Shown here: in pieces, positions 42,644 to 51,267 of the stretch
Layout of the letters: every line of letters starts with the position of its first letter
Position numbering within the stretch: the stretch's first letter is position 1
Assembly: GCA_020850315.1 (NCBI GenBank)
Contig: JADZEY010000128.1
Location: 1 to 51,398 of the forward strand
Origin: Armatimonadota bacterium
Lineage (GTDB): Bacteria; Bacteroidota; Ignavibacteria; OLB7
Direction: 5' to 3'
DNA length: 51,398 bases
Made by a program: the position numbers and the translations under genes
Notes under the pieces: model-generated
The model's input: the letters and a program-made list of their open reading frames with translations, nothing else
Told to the model about the DNA's origin: nothing
The model's database searches: none

Positions 42644-44770
42644 ATGAACCATTCTACAAGGTTGATCTATCTGCTGCTTGGTTTTCTGGTAATCGCCTGG
42701 CAAAGCAGCACTGCTGGGGGAGTTATCAAGGTTGCGGGGAAGAACATTGTGATGACACCGATTTCGGTAGAAATCCGCACCGATGTGCGCGACCAAATCG
42801 CCACCACAGTTCTGCGTGCAACGTTCATCAATCGAACCAAGGCTTCGGCCAACATCACCTACCTGTTCCCGATGGGGCTGAACGCCTCGGTGACGCAATT
42901 CCGCTGGCTGCAAAACAGAGTTTGGACCGGGGCCGCATTGGTGGGAAAACCGCAGGACACCGCCGCCGCAAGCAGTGGCGGCACCGTTGCCGCCGACACC
43001 ACCATGCGAAACTATCTGGGGGGAAGCCCTCTCATCTTCCCATTCAGCGACCCGCTGCCAAACGACTCCACCATCACCGTGGAGCTAACCTACATGGAGT
43101 TGCTGAAGTATTCATCCCGGCAAATTCTCTATCCATTGCCGTTGAATTGGGGAAGTTATGGCAAGGGGAAATCGGTGTACGTCAGCTTCCTGATGAACAT
43201 CACAACCGCAAAAAAACTGGTGGCGATTGGAAGCACTACTCACCCCGGCCTGAAAACCGAATTGTCCGATCACGCCGCTTCTGCGGCTTTCGACACCGCA
43301 TTGCAAGCCGATGCCAGCAACCTGCTGCTGACCTACGAAGTCGCGCAGGATAACATTGACTTGACCCTGCTCAGTTCCAAGCCCGACAGCACCGATGGAT
43401 ATTTCATCATGCTTGCCGAACCGAACCCACGAACGGCGAACAATGAAATCATCAGCAAGGCATTCACCTTTGTGATTGATATTTCTGGCAGCATGGGGGG
43501 GACAAAAGTAGTGCAAGCAAAGCAGGCGGCGCGCTACTGCATCGAACATCTGAACTCGCAAGATCAGTTCAACATCATCCCCTTTAACGAGTGGCCAACA
43601 ACCTTCCGCAGCAACCCAATCCCCGCCACGCCGGAGAATGTTATCGAGGGGATCAAATTTATCGAAGGGCTGTGGCCCCGTGGCGGAACGAACATCCAAG
43701 ACGCGCTGCTGTTGGCGTTGGGCCAGCAGATGTCGCCAAACACCGCAAAGGTCATCATCTTCCTAACCGATGGCATAGCCCCAGTGGACCAGCAGGCGAT
43801 TAAAAAGGCGAACAACCAAGGGGTGCGGATCCATGTGTTCGGCATTGGAAGGGATGTTGATAAAACAATGCTTGCCCAGCTTGCTGCCGGCAACGATGGG
43901 ATTGCAGGCTTCCTTGATAATGATTCGGTGAGCAACCGAATCGGGGCCTTCTACCAGCAGATTAAAGACCCCGTGCTGCGAAATATCTCCGTGAATTTCA
44001 CCCACGGAGATGTGTACGACCTCTATCCAATTGCCCTTCCCGATCTGTACGCCGGCGAGCAGTTAGTGGTGGTTGGGCGGTATCGGGACCAGGGGGAATC
44101 GGTCGCGCATCTGCATGGGCGCTCGGTGTTGCAGCAGGAGGATCTGGCCTACGATGTCACATTTGTGGGGGATGGAAATGGTGAGCAGTTCGTCCCGAAA
44201 ATCTGGGCAAAACACCGGATGGACGCGCTTCTGGTGTTGATGGCCGGGGTCAAAGAAAACTCGAACGAATGGAAAGAATACCGGAGCGAAATAATCCGGC
44301 TGAGCCTGAAGTATGGCATTCTTTCCCCATACTCCAGCTTTGCCCAAGCCGAGAAACCGCCCACCGACACAACTGGCACGGGCGGAAACAATGGCGGTGG
44401 AAATAACGGTGGCGGAAATAATGGTGGCGGAAACAACGGCGGCGGGACATCATCGGCCTTGCCGGATGACGCGCAACGCAGCAGTGCAGGGCTTCAGATA
44501 TCCATCACCCCGCATCCAATCATCACATCGGCACGGATTAGCTTCACATTGCCACCGCTTCCGCCGGGGGCATCCGTTCGGGTTGAGCTGCTTGATTTGG
44601 CTGGGCAAGTGGTTGCAACGCTGCCATGTGATGAACCGCCGTTTGCCGGCCTTCACACCATTTTCTGGGATGCAACCGCCAACGGAACCTACCTGCCAAG
44701 CGGAGCCTATCTGCTCCGCCTTACAATCGGGGAGGAAACCCAAACAAGGGTGATAATCGTGCAGCGGTGA
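42644..44770 (+). CDS. Surface VIT + VWA domain protein with Gly/Asn repeat linker
   Basis: This is the 708-residue second VIT/VWA protein. The signal peptide is residues about 5-24 (TRLIYLLLGFLVIAWQSSTA). The VIT-like domain has VRDQIATTVLRATFINRTKA. The VWA domain has DISGS starting at Asp279, then IIFLTDGIAPVDQQ. A linker of four 15-base repeats encodes GGNNG-type units (44381-44440). It ends in a C-terminal FlgD-like domain (VELLDLAGQVVATLP, then GAYLLRLTIGEE). A T10-A-G6 tract (42620-42636) lies immediately upstream, and the AGGGGGG serves as the ribosome-binding site seven bases before ATG. Homology to the previous gene indicates an old duplication; the role (adhesion or envelope scaffold) is inferred. 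Confidence 0.88.
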   Translation: MNHSTRLIYLLLGFLVIAWQSSTAGGVIKVAGKNIVMTPISVEIRTDVRDQIATTVLRATFINRTKASANITYLFPMGLNASVTQFRWLQNRVWTGAALVGKPQDTAAASSGGTVAADTTMRNYLGGSPLIFPFSDPLPNDSTITVELTYMELLKYSSRQILYPLPLNWGSYGKGKSVYVSFLMNITTAKKLVAIGSTTHPGLKTELSDHAASAAFDTALQADASNLLLTYEVAQDNIDLTLLSSKPDSTDGYFIMLAEPNPRTANNEIISKAFTFVIDISGSMGGTKVVQAKQAARYCIEHLNSQDQFNIIPFNEWPTTFRSNPIPATPENVIEGIKFIEGLWPRGGTNIQDALLLALGQQMSPNTAKVIIFLTDGIAPVDQQAIKKANNQGVRIHVFGIGRDVDKTMLAQLAAGNDGIAGFLDNDSVSNRIGAFYQQIKDPVLRNISVNFTHGDVYDLYPIALPDLYAGEQLVVVGRYRDQGESVAHLHGRSVLQQEDLAYDVTFVGDGNGEQFVPKIWAKHRMDALLVLMAGVKENSNEWKEYRSEIIRLSLKYGILSPYSSFAQAEKPPTDTTGTGGNNGGGNNGGGNNGGGNNGGGTSSALPDDAQRSSAGLQISITPHPIITSARISFTLPPLPPGASVRVELLDLAGQVVATLPCDEPPFAGLHTIFWDATANGTYLPSGAYLLRLTIGEETQTRVIIVQR
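44381..44446 (+). repeat. 15-base in-frame tandem repeat in VIT/VWA linker
   Basis: There are four units of 15 bases (type GGCGGAAACAATGGC, with third-base variation) plus a partial unit, encoding Gly-Gly-Asn-Asn-Gly. Copy-number change would lengthen or shorten the flexible linker between the VWA and C-terminal domains without a frameshift. Confidence 0.85.
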
Positions 44771-44836
44771 TGAAGACAATGGAGGCGATTGCAAGCTGGA
44801 GGGCAGCCGTCACCAGAATCAACAGATAGAAGGACC

Positions 44837-44876
44837 AGAACGGGGAGCCACAGCTGGCTCCCCGTTCTGTTTGTTT
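44837..44876 (+). terminator. Rho-independent terminator after VIT/VWA genes
   Basis: The 14-base perfect stem AGAACGGGGAGCCA (44837-44850) and TGGCTCCCCGTTCT (44855-44868) has a four-base loop and is followed by GTTTGTTTG. It closes the VIT/VWA unit before uvrB. Confidence 0.88.
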
Positions 44877-44944
44877 GCGCAATCTTGCGTCATCATCAGT
44901 AAAACCATGTTGGGTATCTCCTATTTTTTTTCATCTTCGCACTC

Positions 44945-44973
44945 CCGTTGCAAGCAAGCGTTTGCTGCAACGG
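44945..44973. promoter_or_regulatory. Hairpin 31 bases upstream of uvrB
   Basis: CCGTTGCA (44945-44952) pairs with TGCAACGG (44966-44973), extended inside by GCAA/TTGC after one bulged A, with a four-base loop. There is no T-run, so it is not a terminator. Its position fits an operator or leader structure of uvrB; whether it is a damage-response site is unknown. Two CACTGAC heptamers follow at 44976-44989. Confidence 0.45.
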
Positions 44974-45003
44974 ATCACTGACCACTGACACCAGCAAACT
45001 CCC

Positions 45004-47049
45004 ATGAATTTCTCCCTTGTCTCCGATTATCAACCCACCGGCGACCAGCCGGAAGCCATCCGCCAACTTGTGGAAGGGATCAACCGTGGGGACCGATTCC
45101 AAACACTGCTGGGGGTGACGGGGTCCGGCAAAACCTTTGCCGTCTCGAACGTCGTCCAGCAACTGCAACGCCCAACGTTAGTGCTCTCGCACAACAAAAC
45201 CCTTGCGGCGCAGTTGTACGGTGAGTTCAAAAGTTTTTTCCCGAACAACGCTGTCGAGTTTTTCATCAGCTACTACGACTACTACCAACCAGAAGCCTAC
45301 ATCCCCAGCACCGACACGTTCATCGAAAAAGACTTCAACATCAACGATGAGATTGACCGGCTTCGGCTGAAAGCCACCAGCGCGCTGCTGGACGGACGGC
45401 GCGATGTCATCATCATCAGCTCGGTTTCCTGCATCTACGGCATCGGATCGAAGGAGGCGTATGGTGGGCAGCTGCTTCGGCTGAACAAGGGCCAGCAGAT
45501 TGAGCGGAACAAGCTGCTGTACAAACTTGCCGACATCCACTACAGCCGCAACGATGTTGATTTCTACCGTGGCAACTTCCGTGTTCGGGGCGATGTTGTG
45601 GAGGTGATCCCCGCCTACCAGGACGACACCGGAATCCGCATTGAATTGTTCGGCGATGAGGTGGAACGCCTAAGCGAGTTCGACCGCTTGACCGGGAAGA
45701 TGATTGCCCCACTGGAGACCATTACCATCTATCCCGCAAAGCATTTCGTCACCACCCGCACCGAGCTTGACCGCTCCATCGGCGAAATCCGCGACGAACT
45801 CTATCTGCGGCTGAAGGAACTGCGCGAATCGGAGAAACTGCTGGAAGCGCAACGGCTGGAGCAACGGACGCTGTTCGATATTGAGATGATGCGCGAGCTT
45901 GGATACTGCTCCGGCATCGAGAACTACTCCCGAATCCTTGCCGGGCGCGAACCCGGCGAAGCCCCGTCAACCCTGATTGATTACTTCCCCGAAGACTTCC
46001 TTTGTGTGGTGGACGAAAGCCACGTCACCCTTCCGCAGATTCGCGGGATGTACAACGGCGACCGCGCCCGCAAGCTCACCCTTGTCGAGCACGGATTCCG
46101 GCTCCCGTCGGCACTGGACAACCGCCCGCTGAAGTACGAGGAGTTCATGCAGCGGATCGGACAGACGATGTTTGTTTCGGCAACGCCGGGCAACGTGGAA
46201 TTGGAGTTAAGCCAGGGGGTGGTGGTGGAGCAGATCATCCGCCCAACGGGATTGCTGGACCCGGTGATCGAGGTGCGCCCGGTGAAGAACCAGATTGATG
46301 ACCTAATCGCCGAAATCCGCGAGCGGGTGACCAAAGATGAGAAGGAGCGGGTGCTGGTGACAACGCTCACCAAACGCATGGCCGAGGACCTTGCCGACTA
46401 CCTGACGGAAATCGGCGTGAAGGTGCAGTACATCCACTCTGAAATTGATGCGCTGGAGCGGGTGGAGATTTTGCGGGATCTTCGGCTGGGGAAATTCGAT
46501 GTGTTGATTGGGGTGAACCTGCTGCGCGAGGGATTGGACTTGCCGGAGGTCTCGCTGGTGGCAATTTTGGATGCCGACAAAGAAGGGTTCCTGCGGAGCG
46601 AGCGTTCGCTGATGCAGACCGCTGGGCGCACCGCCCGCCACCAGGAAGGGAAGGTGATTATGTACGCCGATAAGATGACCGACTCGATGACAGCCGTGAT
46701 TGGGGAAAGCCGCCGCCGCCGTGAACTTCAGATGGAGTACAACACCGAGCATGGGATCACCCCGCGGACGGTGCGGAAATCGCGCGAGGCGATTATGGAG
46801 TCCACGGCGATTGCCGATGTGAAAGCGCAGCGGGATCAAAAGCGAAAGGAGGCGGAGAAGAAATCAACGCCATCGCTGGTGGAGGAACCGGTGTTCAAGT
46901 ACATGACCGATGCGCAGAAGCGGGACCTGATTGACCACCTCCGCGAGGAGATGAAGCAGGCGGCAAAAGGGTTGGAATTTGAGCGGGCCGCCGAGCTTCG
47001 CGACGAGATTGGGCGGCTGGAGGCGGCGGTTGGTGGGGGAAAGGAGTAG
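45004..47049 (+). CDS. uvrB: UvrABC system protein B
   Basis: This is a 681-residue DNA-damage-verification helicase of nucleotide excision repair. Walker A GVTGSGKT is at residues 37-44. The beta-hairpin region follows ([20 protein letters not shown]), then the helicase motifs [47 protein letters not shown] and [10 protein letters not shown]. The C-terminal UVR motif that contacts UvrC is present ([20 protein letters not shown]). Complete with no anomaly. uvrA and uvrC are not in the window. Confidence 0.97.
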   Translation: MNFSLVSDYQPTGDQPEAIRQLVEGINRGDRFQTLLGVTGSGKTFAVSNVVQQLQRPTLVLSHNKTLAAQLYGEFKSFFPNNAVEFFISYYDYYQPEAYIPSTDTFIEKDFNINDEIDRLRLKATSALLDGRRDVIIISSVSCIYGIGSKEAYGGQLLRLNKGQQIERNKLLYKLADIHYSRNDVDFYRGNFRVRGDVVEVIPAYQDDTGIRIELFGDEVERLSEFDRLTGKMIAPLETITIYPAKHFVTTRTELDRSIGEIRDELYLRLKELRESEKLLEAQRLEQRTLFDIEMMRELGYCSGIENYSRILAGREPGEAPSTLIDYFPEDFLCVVDESHVTLPQIRGMYNGDRARKLTLVEHGFRLPSALDNRPLKYEEFMQRIGQTMFVSATPGNVELELSQGVVVEQIIRPTGLLDPVIEVRPVKNQIDDLIAEIRERVTKDEKERVLVTTLTKRMAEDLADYLTEIGVKVQYIHSEIDALERVEILRDLRLGKFDVLIGVNLLREGLDLPEVSLVAILDADKEGFLRSERSLMQTAGRTARHQEGKVIMYADKMTDSMTAVIGESRRRRELQMEYNTEHGITPRTVRKSREAIMESTAIADVKAQRDQKRKEAEKKSTPSLVEEPVFKYMTDAQKRDLIDHLREEMKQAAKGLEFERAAELRDEIGRLEAAVGGGKE

Positions 47050-47385
47050 CTTCGGAAGCAGTTCGCACACAAGACACACATTGAGCGTATCGTCACACCC
47101 GCCGATTCTTTCCCAAATCCGGCGGAAATCATGGGAATGTTATCGTTTGGTGAAATACTTCTTGCGAACCACTTCCCGAATGTTGTATGTTAATGCAGCG
47201 GTTAGGCAAACACCAACCGCAAAAAACGAAACCTTGACAATTCAGACAATCGAATCATTTGGCTTCGCTTAAAAGCGAAGGAGATTCAGAAATCCTCTCT
47301 CTGATGGTGGTGTGCACGTATGGAGACTGTATGCCTGCCGTCAAACTCTCTCTCTCAAATTCTCCTTTCGTTGTGGTGGTGAAAC

Positions 47386-47445
47386 AAATGAGATAGGGGA
47401 ATGCCTCTTTCACGTGTGGTGACGATGAAAGGGGCATCTCATTTT
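47386..47445 (+). terminator. Imperfect long hairpin followed by T-run
   Basis: ATGCCTCTTTCA (47401-47412) pairs with TGAAAGGGGCAT (47426-47437) with one mismatch; outer flanks AAATGAGAT and ATCTCATTT also pair, followed by TTTTT. It could end a transcript crossing the gene-free stretch 47050-48008. A second short palindrome, CTTCGCTTAAAAGCGAAG, lies at 47263-47280. No gene is seen in the rest of 47050-47640. Confidence 0.45.
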
Positions 47446-47686
47446 TCAGCCCTTTCGGTTGCGTCTGATCGTTATTTCCTGCTCCTTCTGCTCTCTCTCT
47501 GCTCTCTAATTCTTCCCACCGCTCCCGCTTCAATCCCAATCCATGCAACCGCTCCAACCGCCCCAACCGGTGTACACTCGGGTGCATTGCGATTGCGAGA
47601 TGCCCCATTGAGTGATCCCTGATAGATGCGTTTGGCCTCGGCAGAATCGGAGCGGGGGCGGCAACGGCAACACCATCACTCTTCAC

Positions 47687-47911
47687 GCCCCAACGGGGCA
47701 CACTACCATAGCCCAGGGCAACGCCCTGGGTTGCCGAGCAAACCAGCTCCAAGCCCTGAAAGGGCGGCACAAAAATGTCACCACCACCACCATGTGCTGA
47801 ACGTGGGCTACAACGGCGTGTTGAACTGCCCCTTCAGGGCGTTGATGTCGGGGGGGGGACTGTCTTCCCAGGGCGTTGCCCTGGGCTGGCGTATGTTGCC
47901 CCTTCAGGGCG
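47687..47911. repeat. Composite palindromic REP-like repeat, two inverted units
   Basis: Six short hairpins are arranged as two units facing each other. Unit A has GCCCCAACGGGGC (47687), CCCAGGGCAACGCCCTGGG (47712) and GCCCTGAAAGGGC (47753). Unit B has GCCCCTTCAGGGC (47828), CCCAGGGCGTTGCCCTGGG (47868) and GCCCCTTCAGGGC (47898). The reverse complement of A reads like B. It lies in a 960-base stretch without a gene, between uvrB and endonuclease III. It is not a CRISPR: there are no equal spacers and no cas genes. Confidence 0.8.
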
Positions 47912-48008
47912 GAAGATGGATGTTCCAATCTCATTTCACCCGAGTGTAACTCACGACAATTTGTCCGTGCCAACTGGTGCGGTGTGGCTGCTTCGTTATG
48001 TTTGCACC

Positions 48009-48776
48009 ATGCCGAAACCACCGCCGCCGAACAATGCCACCAAGCAGCGCACCGCCGCAATCGTCCGCCGATTGAAAGCCTTCATCGGCAAGCCATATTT
48101 GCACACGCCGGCTTCGGTGATCGAGACGCTGGTGGCCACCATCCTTTCGCAGAACACTTCGGATCGGAACAGCGCGCGCGCCTACCAGCAGCTTCGCGCA
48201 ACGTGGGGTTCTTGGGATCAGCTTGCCCAGGCCGATCAATCCGAGATTGCCGCGGCGATTCGCATCGGCGGGCTGGCCAAGCAGAAATCAGCCACAATCC
48301 TGAACGCCCTGCAAGCCTTGCGCCAGCACCACGGAAACCTTGACGCTATCACCCTTGAAGGACTTGATGACGACGCGGTGCTTGCCGAACTCACCGCGAT
48401 TCCCGGCGTTGGCTTGAAGACCGCAAGCTGCGTGCTGATGTTCGCCCTGGGGCGCGATCTCTGCGCTGTGGATACCCACGTCCACCGCGTGGTGAACCGG
48501 CTGGGGATCGTCCGGGCTTCCACCCCCGATGCCACGTTCCACGCACTACGCCCGCTGCTGCCAACCAACGCTGCTGTGCAGTTCCATGTTGATCTGATTC
48601 GGTTCGGGCGGCAGATCTGCAAGGCGCAGCGTCCGCATTGCTTCCAGTGTCCGGTGTACGGCGTGTGCCAGTGGGATCAGCGCCAAGCGTTTGCGGCGGC
48701 AGCCCAACCCGGTCCCAACCCCGTCAGCGGGGATCTTCTGCTGTCGGATATTCTTCGGCCCAGTGCCAACAACTAA
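48009..48776 (+). CDS. nth: Endonuclease III-type DNA glycosylase
   Basis: This is a 255-residue base-excision repair glycosylase/AP lyase. The helix-hairpin-helix motif IPGVGLKTASCVLMFAL holds catalytic Lys137, and AVDTHVHRVVNRLG holds Asp155; the 18-residue spacing equals that of E. coli Nth. An iron-sulfur cluster motif is complete: CKAQRPHCFQCPVYGVC (C-x6-C-x2-C-x5-C). The C-terminal tail extends about 30 residues beyond the cluster. The start is ATG 48009; an open frame continuing upstream to 47775 runs through the REP-like repeat and was rejected. It is followed by bshC after 36 bases. Confidence 0.92.
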   Translation: MPKPPPPNNATKQRTAAIVRRLKAFIGKPYLHTPASVIETLVATILSQNTSDRNSARAYQQLRATWGSWDQLAQADQSEIAAAIRIGGLAKQKSATILNALQALRQHHGNLDAITLEGLDDDAVLAELTAIPGVGLKTASCVLMFALGRDLCAVDTHVHRVVNRLGIVRASTPDATFHALRPLLPTNAAVQFHVDLIRFGRQICKAQRPHCFQCPVYGVCQWDQRQAFAAAAQPGPNPVSGDLLLSDILRPSANN

Positions 48777-48812
48777 GCCACCCCAAACTTGTACCAACAT
48801 CAATCGAACGCC

Positions 48813-50387
48813 ATGCCAAGCTCCATTCCACTTTCCCAGCTTCCCCAGTTTTCAACGCTGAAAATGGATACCGCCACCGTGCCGATTCCGCTTCGTGGGA
48901 TTGCGCGCTTTGCCCCCGACCACCGCGCCCAACTTGCCGACGCGCTGCTTGCCGATCTGCGCCGTTGGGAAGCCCCCGAATCCGCGTGCGCCGCTGCCGA
49001 ATTGCTTCGCCAGCCGAACAGCTACGCGGTTGTCACCGGGCAGCAGGCTGGCATTCTCACTGGCCCGCTCTACTCCATCTACAAAGGAATTGGCGCGGTG
49101 ATACATTCACGATTGCTTCAGGAGCAGCATCCCGGATGTCAGTTCGTCCCGGTGTTTTGGATTGAGGGGGATGACCACGACATTGCCGAAGCCAGCGCAA
49201 TCGGTGTGTTGGATCGCGCCGGAACGCCAACCACGCTCGGCTACGACGACGGCGACCCGCGCCCGCTGCATGTTGGCGACCGGGTGGTTACTCACAGTGC
49301 AATTTCCGCGCTTGCCGAATCGCTGCGCCAGCATCTTCTTCCCACCGATTTTTCCGATGCAGCACTCCAGTTGCTCGCCGAAAGCTACCGCCCCGGCGAA
49401 ACCCTTGCCGATGGCTTCGCGCGCGCATTCTACCGGATGCTTGGCGATACCCCAATCGTCCTGCTGAACTCCCGCTCGGCATTGCTGAAGCGGCTTGCTG
49501 CCGATCTGTTTGCAACGGCAATCCAACAACGGGATCCGGCGTTCCAGCTGCTTTCCGAGTTCACCGAATCGCTGCGTGCTGCGGGGCTGCCAACGCCAAT
49601 CGAGCCAAAGCCCGGGATGATCTTCCTGACACACAATGGCCAGCGGCGCGGGCTGGAACAGGAGGGGGAAGGCTACCGGGTGAAAGCGACGGAGGAATGG
49701 ATGACCGAAACGGAGCTTGCGGAGATTGCCGCCAACGCGCCGGAGCGGCTTTCCCCCAACGTTGTGCTGCGGCCAATTATTCAAGATGGAATCTTGCCGA
49801 CGGCGGCCTACATCGGCGGGCCGGCTGAGCTTGCGTACCAGCGGCAGATCGCGCCGCTCTACCAGCTGTTCGGGATGGAGGCTCCGGCGCTGATTGCCCG
49901 CCCGTTTGTGACCCTGTTGGAACCCAAAGTGAGAAGAGTTACTGAGCAAGGGAAGTGGCAAATTGAGCAACTGCTGAACCCTGAGTTTGACCCAGCAACG
50001 GCCTTGATTGATAACCAGTTGAACGCCGAATTGCAATCGGCAGCCGAGCGTGCGATTGCGTTGGTGGGGAATGCCGAGCAAGAGTTTGCCGGGCTTACCG
50101 GGCAGATTGATGCTTCGCTGAAAGGGGCGTTGGGGGCGGCAGCGACCGGGGCGCGGAAGCAGTTCGAAGATTTCAGCAAGCGGCTGCGCTCGGCACTGAA
50201 GAAGCGCGAGCAAACCGAGATTGACCGCCTAAGGGCCGCGCAAACGCTGCTGCTTCCCGGCGGTGCGTTGCAGGAGCGTTTTCTGAACCCGATGTATCTC
50301 ATCAATAAATTCGGTGTAGATGGGTTGCGGAACATCATCGCCCAACTTGAAGCAGGGGAAGGTGTGATGCAGGTGATTGAGGTGTGA
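48813..50387 (+). CDS. bshC: Bacillithiol synthase (cysteine-adding enzyme)
   Basis: This is a 524-residue BshC, which joins cysteine to glucosaminyl-malate in the last step of bacillithiol synthesis. Recognisable blocks: YAVVTGQQAGILTGPLYSIY, FVPVFWIEGDDHDIAEAS, NVVLRPIIQDGILPTAAYIG and GPAELAYQRQIAPLYQLFGM. A long coiled-coil (about residues 390-480) follows, and it ends in MYLINKFGVDGLRNIIAQLE. The length fits the family. The start was set at ATG 48813; an in-frame TTG at 48789 is less likely. bshA and bshB are not in this window. It indicates that the organism uses bacillithiol as its main low-molecular-weight thiol. Confidence 0.9.
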   Translation: MPSSIPLSQLPQFSTLKMDTATVPIPLRGIARFAPDHRAQLADALLADLRRWEAPESACAAAELLRQPNSYAVVTGQQAGILTGPLYSIYKGIGAVIHSRLLQEQHPGCQFVPVFWIEGDDHDIAEASAIGVLDRAGTPTTLGYDDGDPRPLHVGDRVVTHSAISALAESLRQHLLPTDFSDAALQLLAESYRPGETLADGFARAFYRMLGDTPIVLLNSRSALLKRLAADLFATAIQQRDPAFQLLSEFTESLRAAGLPTPIEPKPGMIFLTHNGQRRGLEQEGEGYRVKATEEWMTETELAEIAANAPERLSPNVVLRPIIQDGILPTAAYIGGPAELAYQRQIAPLYQLFGMEAPALIARPFVTLLEPKVRRVTEQGKWQIEQLLNPEFDPATALIDNQLNAELQSAAERAIALVGNAEQEFAGLTGQIDASLKGALGAAATGARKQFEDFSKRLRSALKKREQTEIDRLRAAQTLLLPGGALQERFLNPMYLINKFGVDGLRNIIAQLEAGEGVMQVIEV

Positions 50388-50408
50388 GGTGAAGCTGTGA
50401 GGTGGTGA

Positions 50409-50578
50409 ACCTTACTGGATGTGGGGGGCAATGCTTCGGTGTTCCACCGGACATCGCCCTCCACTCATGCTGGGCCCCGTTGAAGTATCCCGCTCATACT
50501 GAAGCCAAAGAGAAGAAGAGCATCGAAGCAAGCCACCGACCGGCAAGTCTTCACTATCCAAACTCTGCGTAAGGTGAG
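50409..50578 (+). mobile_element. MITE-like repeat, copy 3 (diverged)
   Basis: This is a 170-base copy ending in TGCGTAAGGT (50566-50575). The right 75 bases (from GCCAAAGAGAAGAAGAGCAT onward) match the reverse complement of copy 2 closely; the left half is eroded and begins with a degenerate ACCTTAC end at 50409. It occupies the 204-base gap between bshC and the convergent small outer-membrane protein gene, which starts just 14 bases beyond it. Confidence 0.65.
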
Positions 50579-50591
50579 TGAGTAAGGCGAA

Positions 50592-51089
50592 TTAAAATGC
50601 GTACCCGAACTGAAAGCTGATGCCAACTAAAGAAAGCAATGTCACCAGAAATTGCGTTTGCCCTTTACCAGGGGGAACATAGGTGAATCGCAATCCTGTA
50701 CCCCATAACCACCCATTGGGCGGCTGATAGCGATACCCCGCAAGAATAAACAATGGATATTGTGAGCCTCCAACTATTACGCCGCCACCGAGTTCAAAAT
50801 ACTTTGAATGTTCGCCCAGCAACCAGCTTGCTCGGGTCATATATCCCGATTTATTAATATCAACGCTATCCTCAAGTACGAAACTGCCAAACCCTACTGC
50901 AAGGGATAAATAATCAAGAGGGCGATAATCATACGCTAAAAAACCTGTGGGAATAAAAAGTAGAGTTCCTTCAACGCGGACAGAGTGAGTAGAGTACTCT
51001 GAGGAGGTTTGAGCATAGCTGTTCATTGCGCCACAGAATACAACGAGCAGCAATGCTGCTATTTTTTGGTATATCTCAGCGTTTTTCAT
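50592..51089 (-). CDS. Small probable outer-membrane protein
   Basis: This is a 165-residue exported protein of unknown family. The start was taken at ATG 51089 (MKNAEIYQKIAALLLVVFCG), which gives a signal peptide cleaved near NSYAQT; an upstream in-frame start at 51137 adds a basic stretch. The mature part is a run of beta-like strands with alternating hydrophobics (YLSLAVGFGSF, YFELGGGVIVGG, FILAGYRYQPP) and ends in phenylalanine (FQFGYAF), the typical end of an eight-stranded outer-membrane barrel. Base composition is clearly more A+T-rich than the rest of the window, suggesting a separate origin. Confidence 0.72.
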   Translation of the reverse strand: MKNAEIYQKIAALLLVVFCGAMNSYAQTSSEYSTHSVRVEGTLLFIPTGFLAYDYRPLDYLSLAVGFGSFVLEDSVDINKSGYMTRASWLLGEHSKYFELGGGVIVGGSQYPLFILAGYRYQPPNGWLWGTGLRFTYVPPGKGQTQFLVTLLSLVGISFQFGYAF

Positions 51090-51153
51090 ACGGCAGTTGA
51101 TTTGTTTGCGCTTCAATGATGCTGGTGTTCTTTGCACCAGTCACCTAATTGGT

Positions 51154-51267
51154 CTATTTTCTTGAGTATCGGGTGACTACAACACCAGTTGCAAACCACT
51201 TGTGGTTACGATGATCTATTTCTATATCTACAACATTCCCTCCAGGAAGTGCGAAAACTGTATTCAT
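51154..51267 (-). pseudogene. Possible remnant of a two-component-regulator propeller protein
   Basis: The short minus-strand frame (37 codons from ATG 51267, open a little further upstream) contains VVDIEIDHRNHKWFATG followed by VTRY. This resembles one blade of a regulator-propeller repeat (I/L-x-I-D-x-x-N-x-x-W-x-G/A-T-x-x-G-x-x-R). A full protein would have many blades, so only the C-terminal end of a decayed gene would remain. No ribosome-binding site is apparent. The rest of 51090-51398 shows no convincing gene, and frames running off the right edge are interrupted by stops. Confidence 0.35.

Noticed and set aside
47255-47770. Minus-strand open frame of 171 codons
   Set aside because: Its N-terminus is read through the REP-like palindromes and the rest has no recognisable domain or ribosome-binding site; it is typical of spurious frames through this repeat class.
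47687-47911. Possible CRISPR array
   Set aside because: The palindromes differ in length and sequence, spacings are irregular, units are mirrored rather than direct, and no cas genes are present.
47775-48008. N-terminal extension of the endonuclease III frame
   Set aside because: The extension passes through the palindromic repeat and has no similarity to Nth; the protein starts naturally at ATG 48009.
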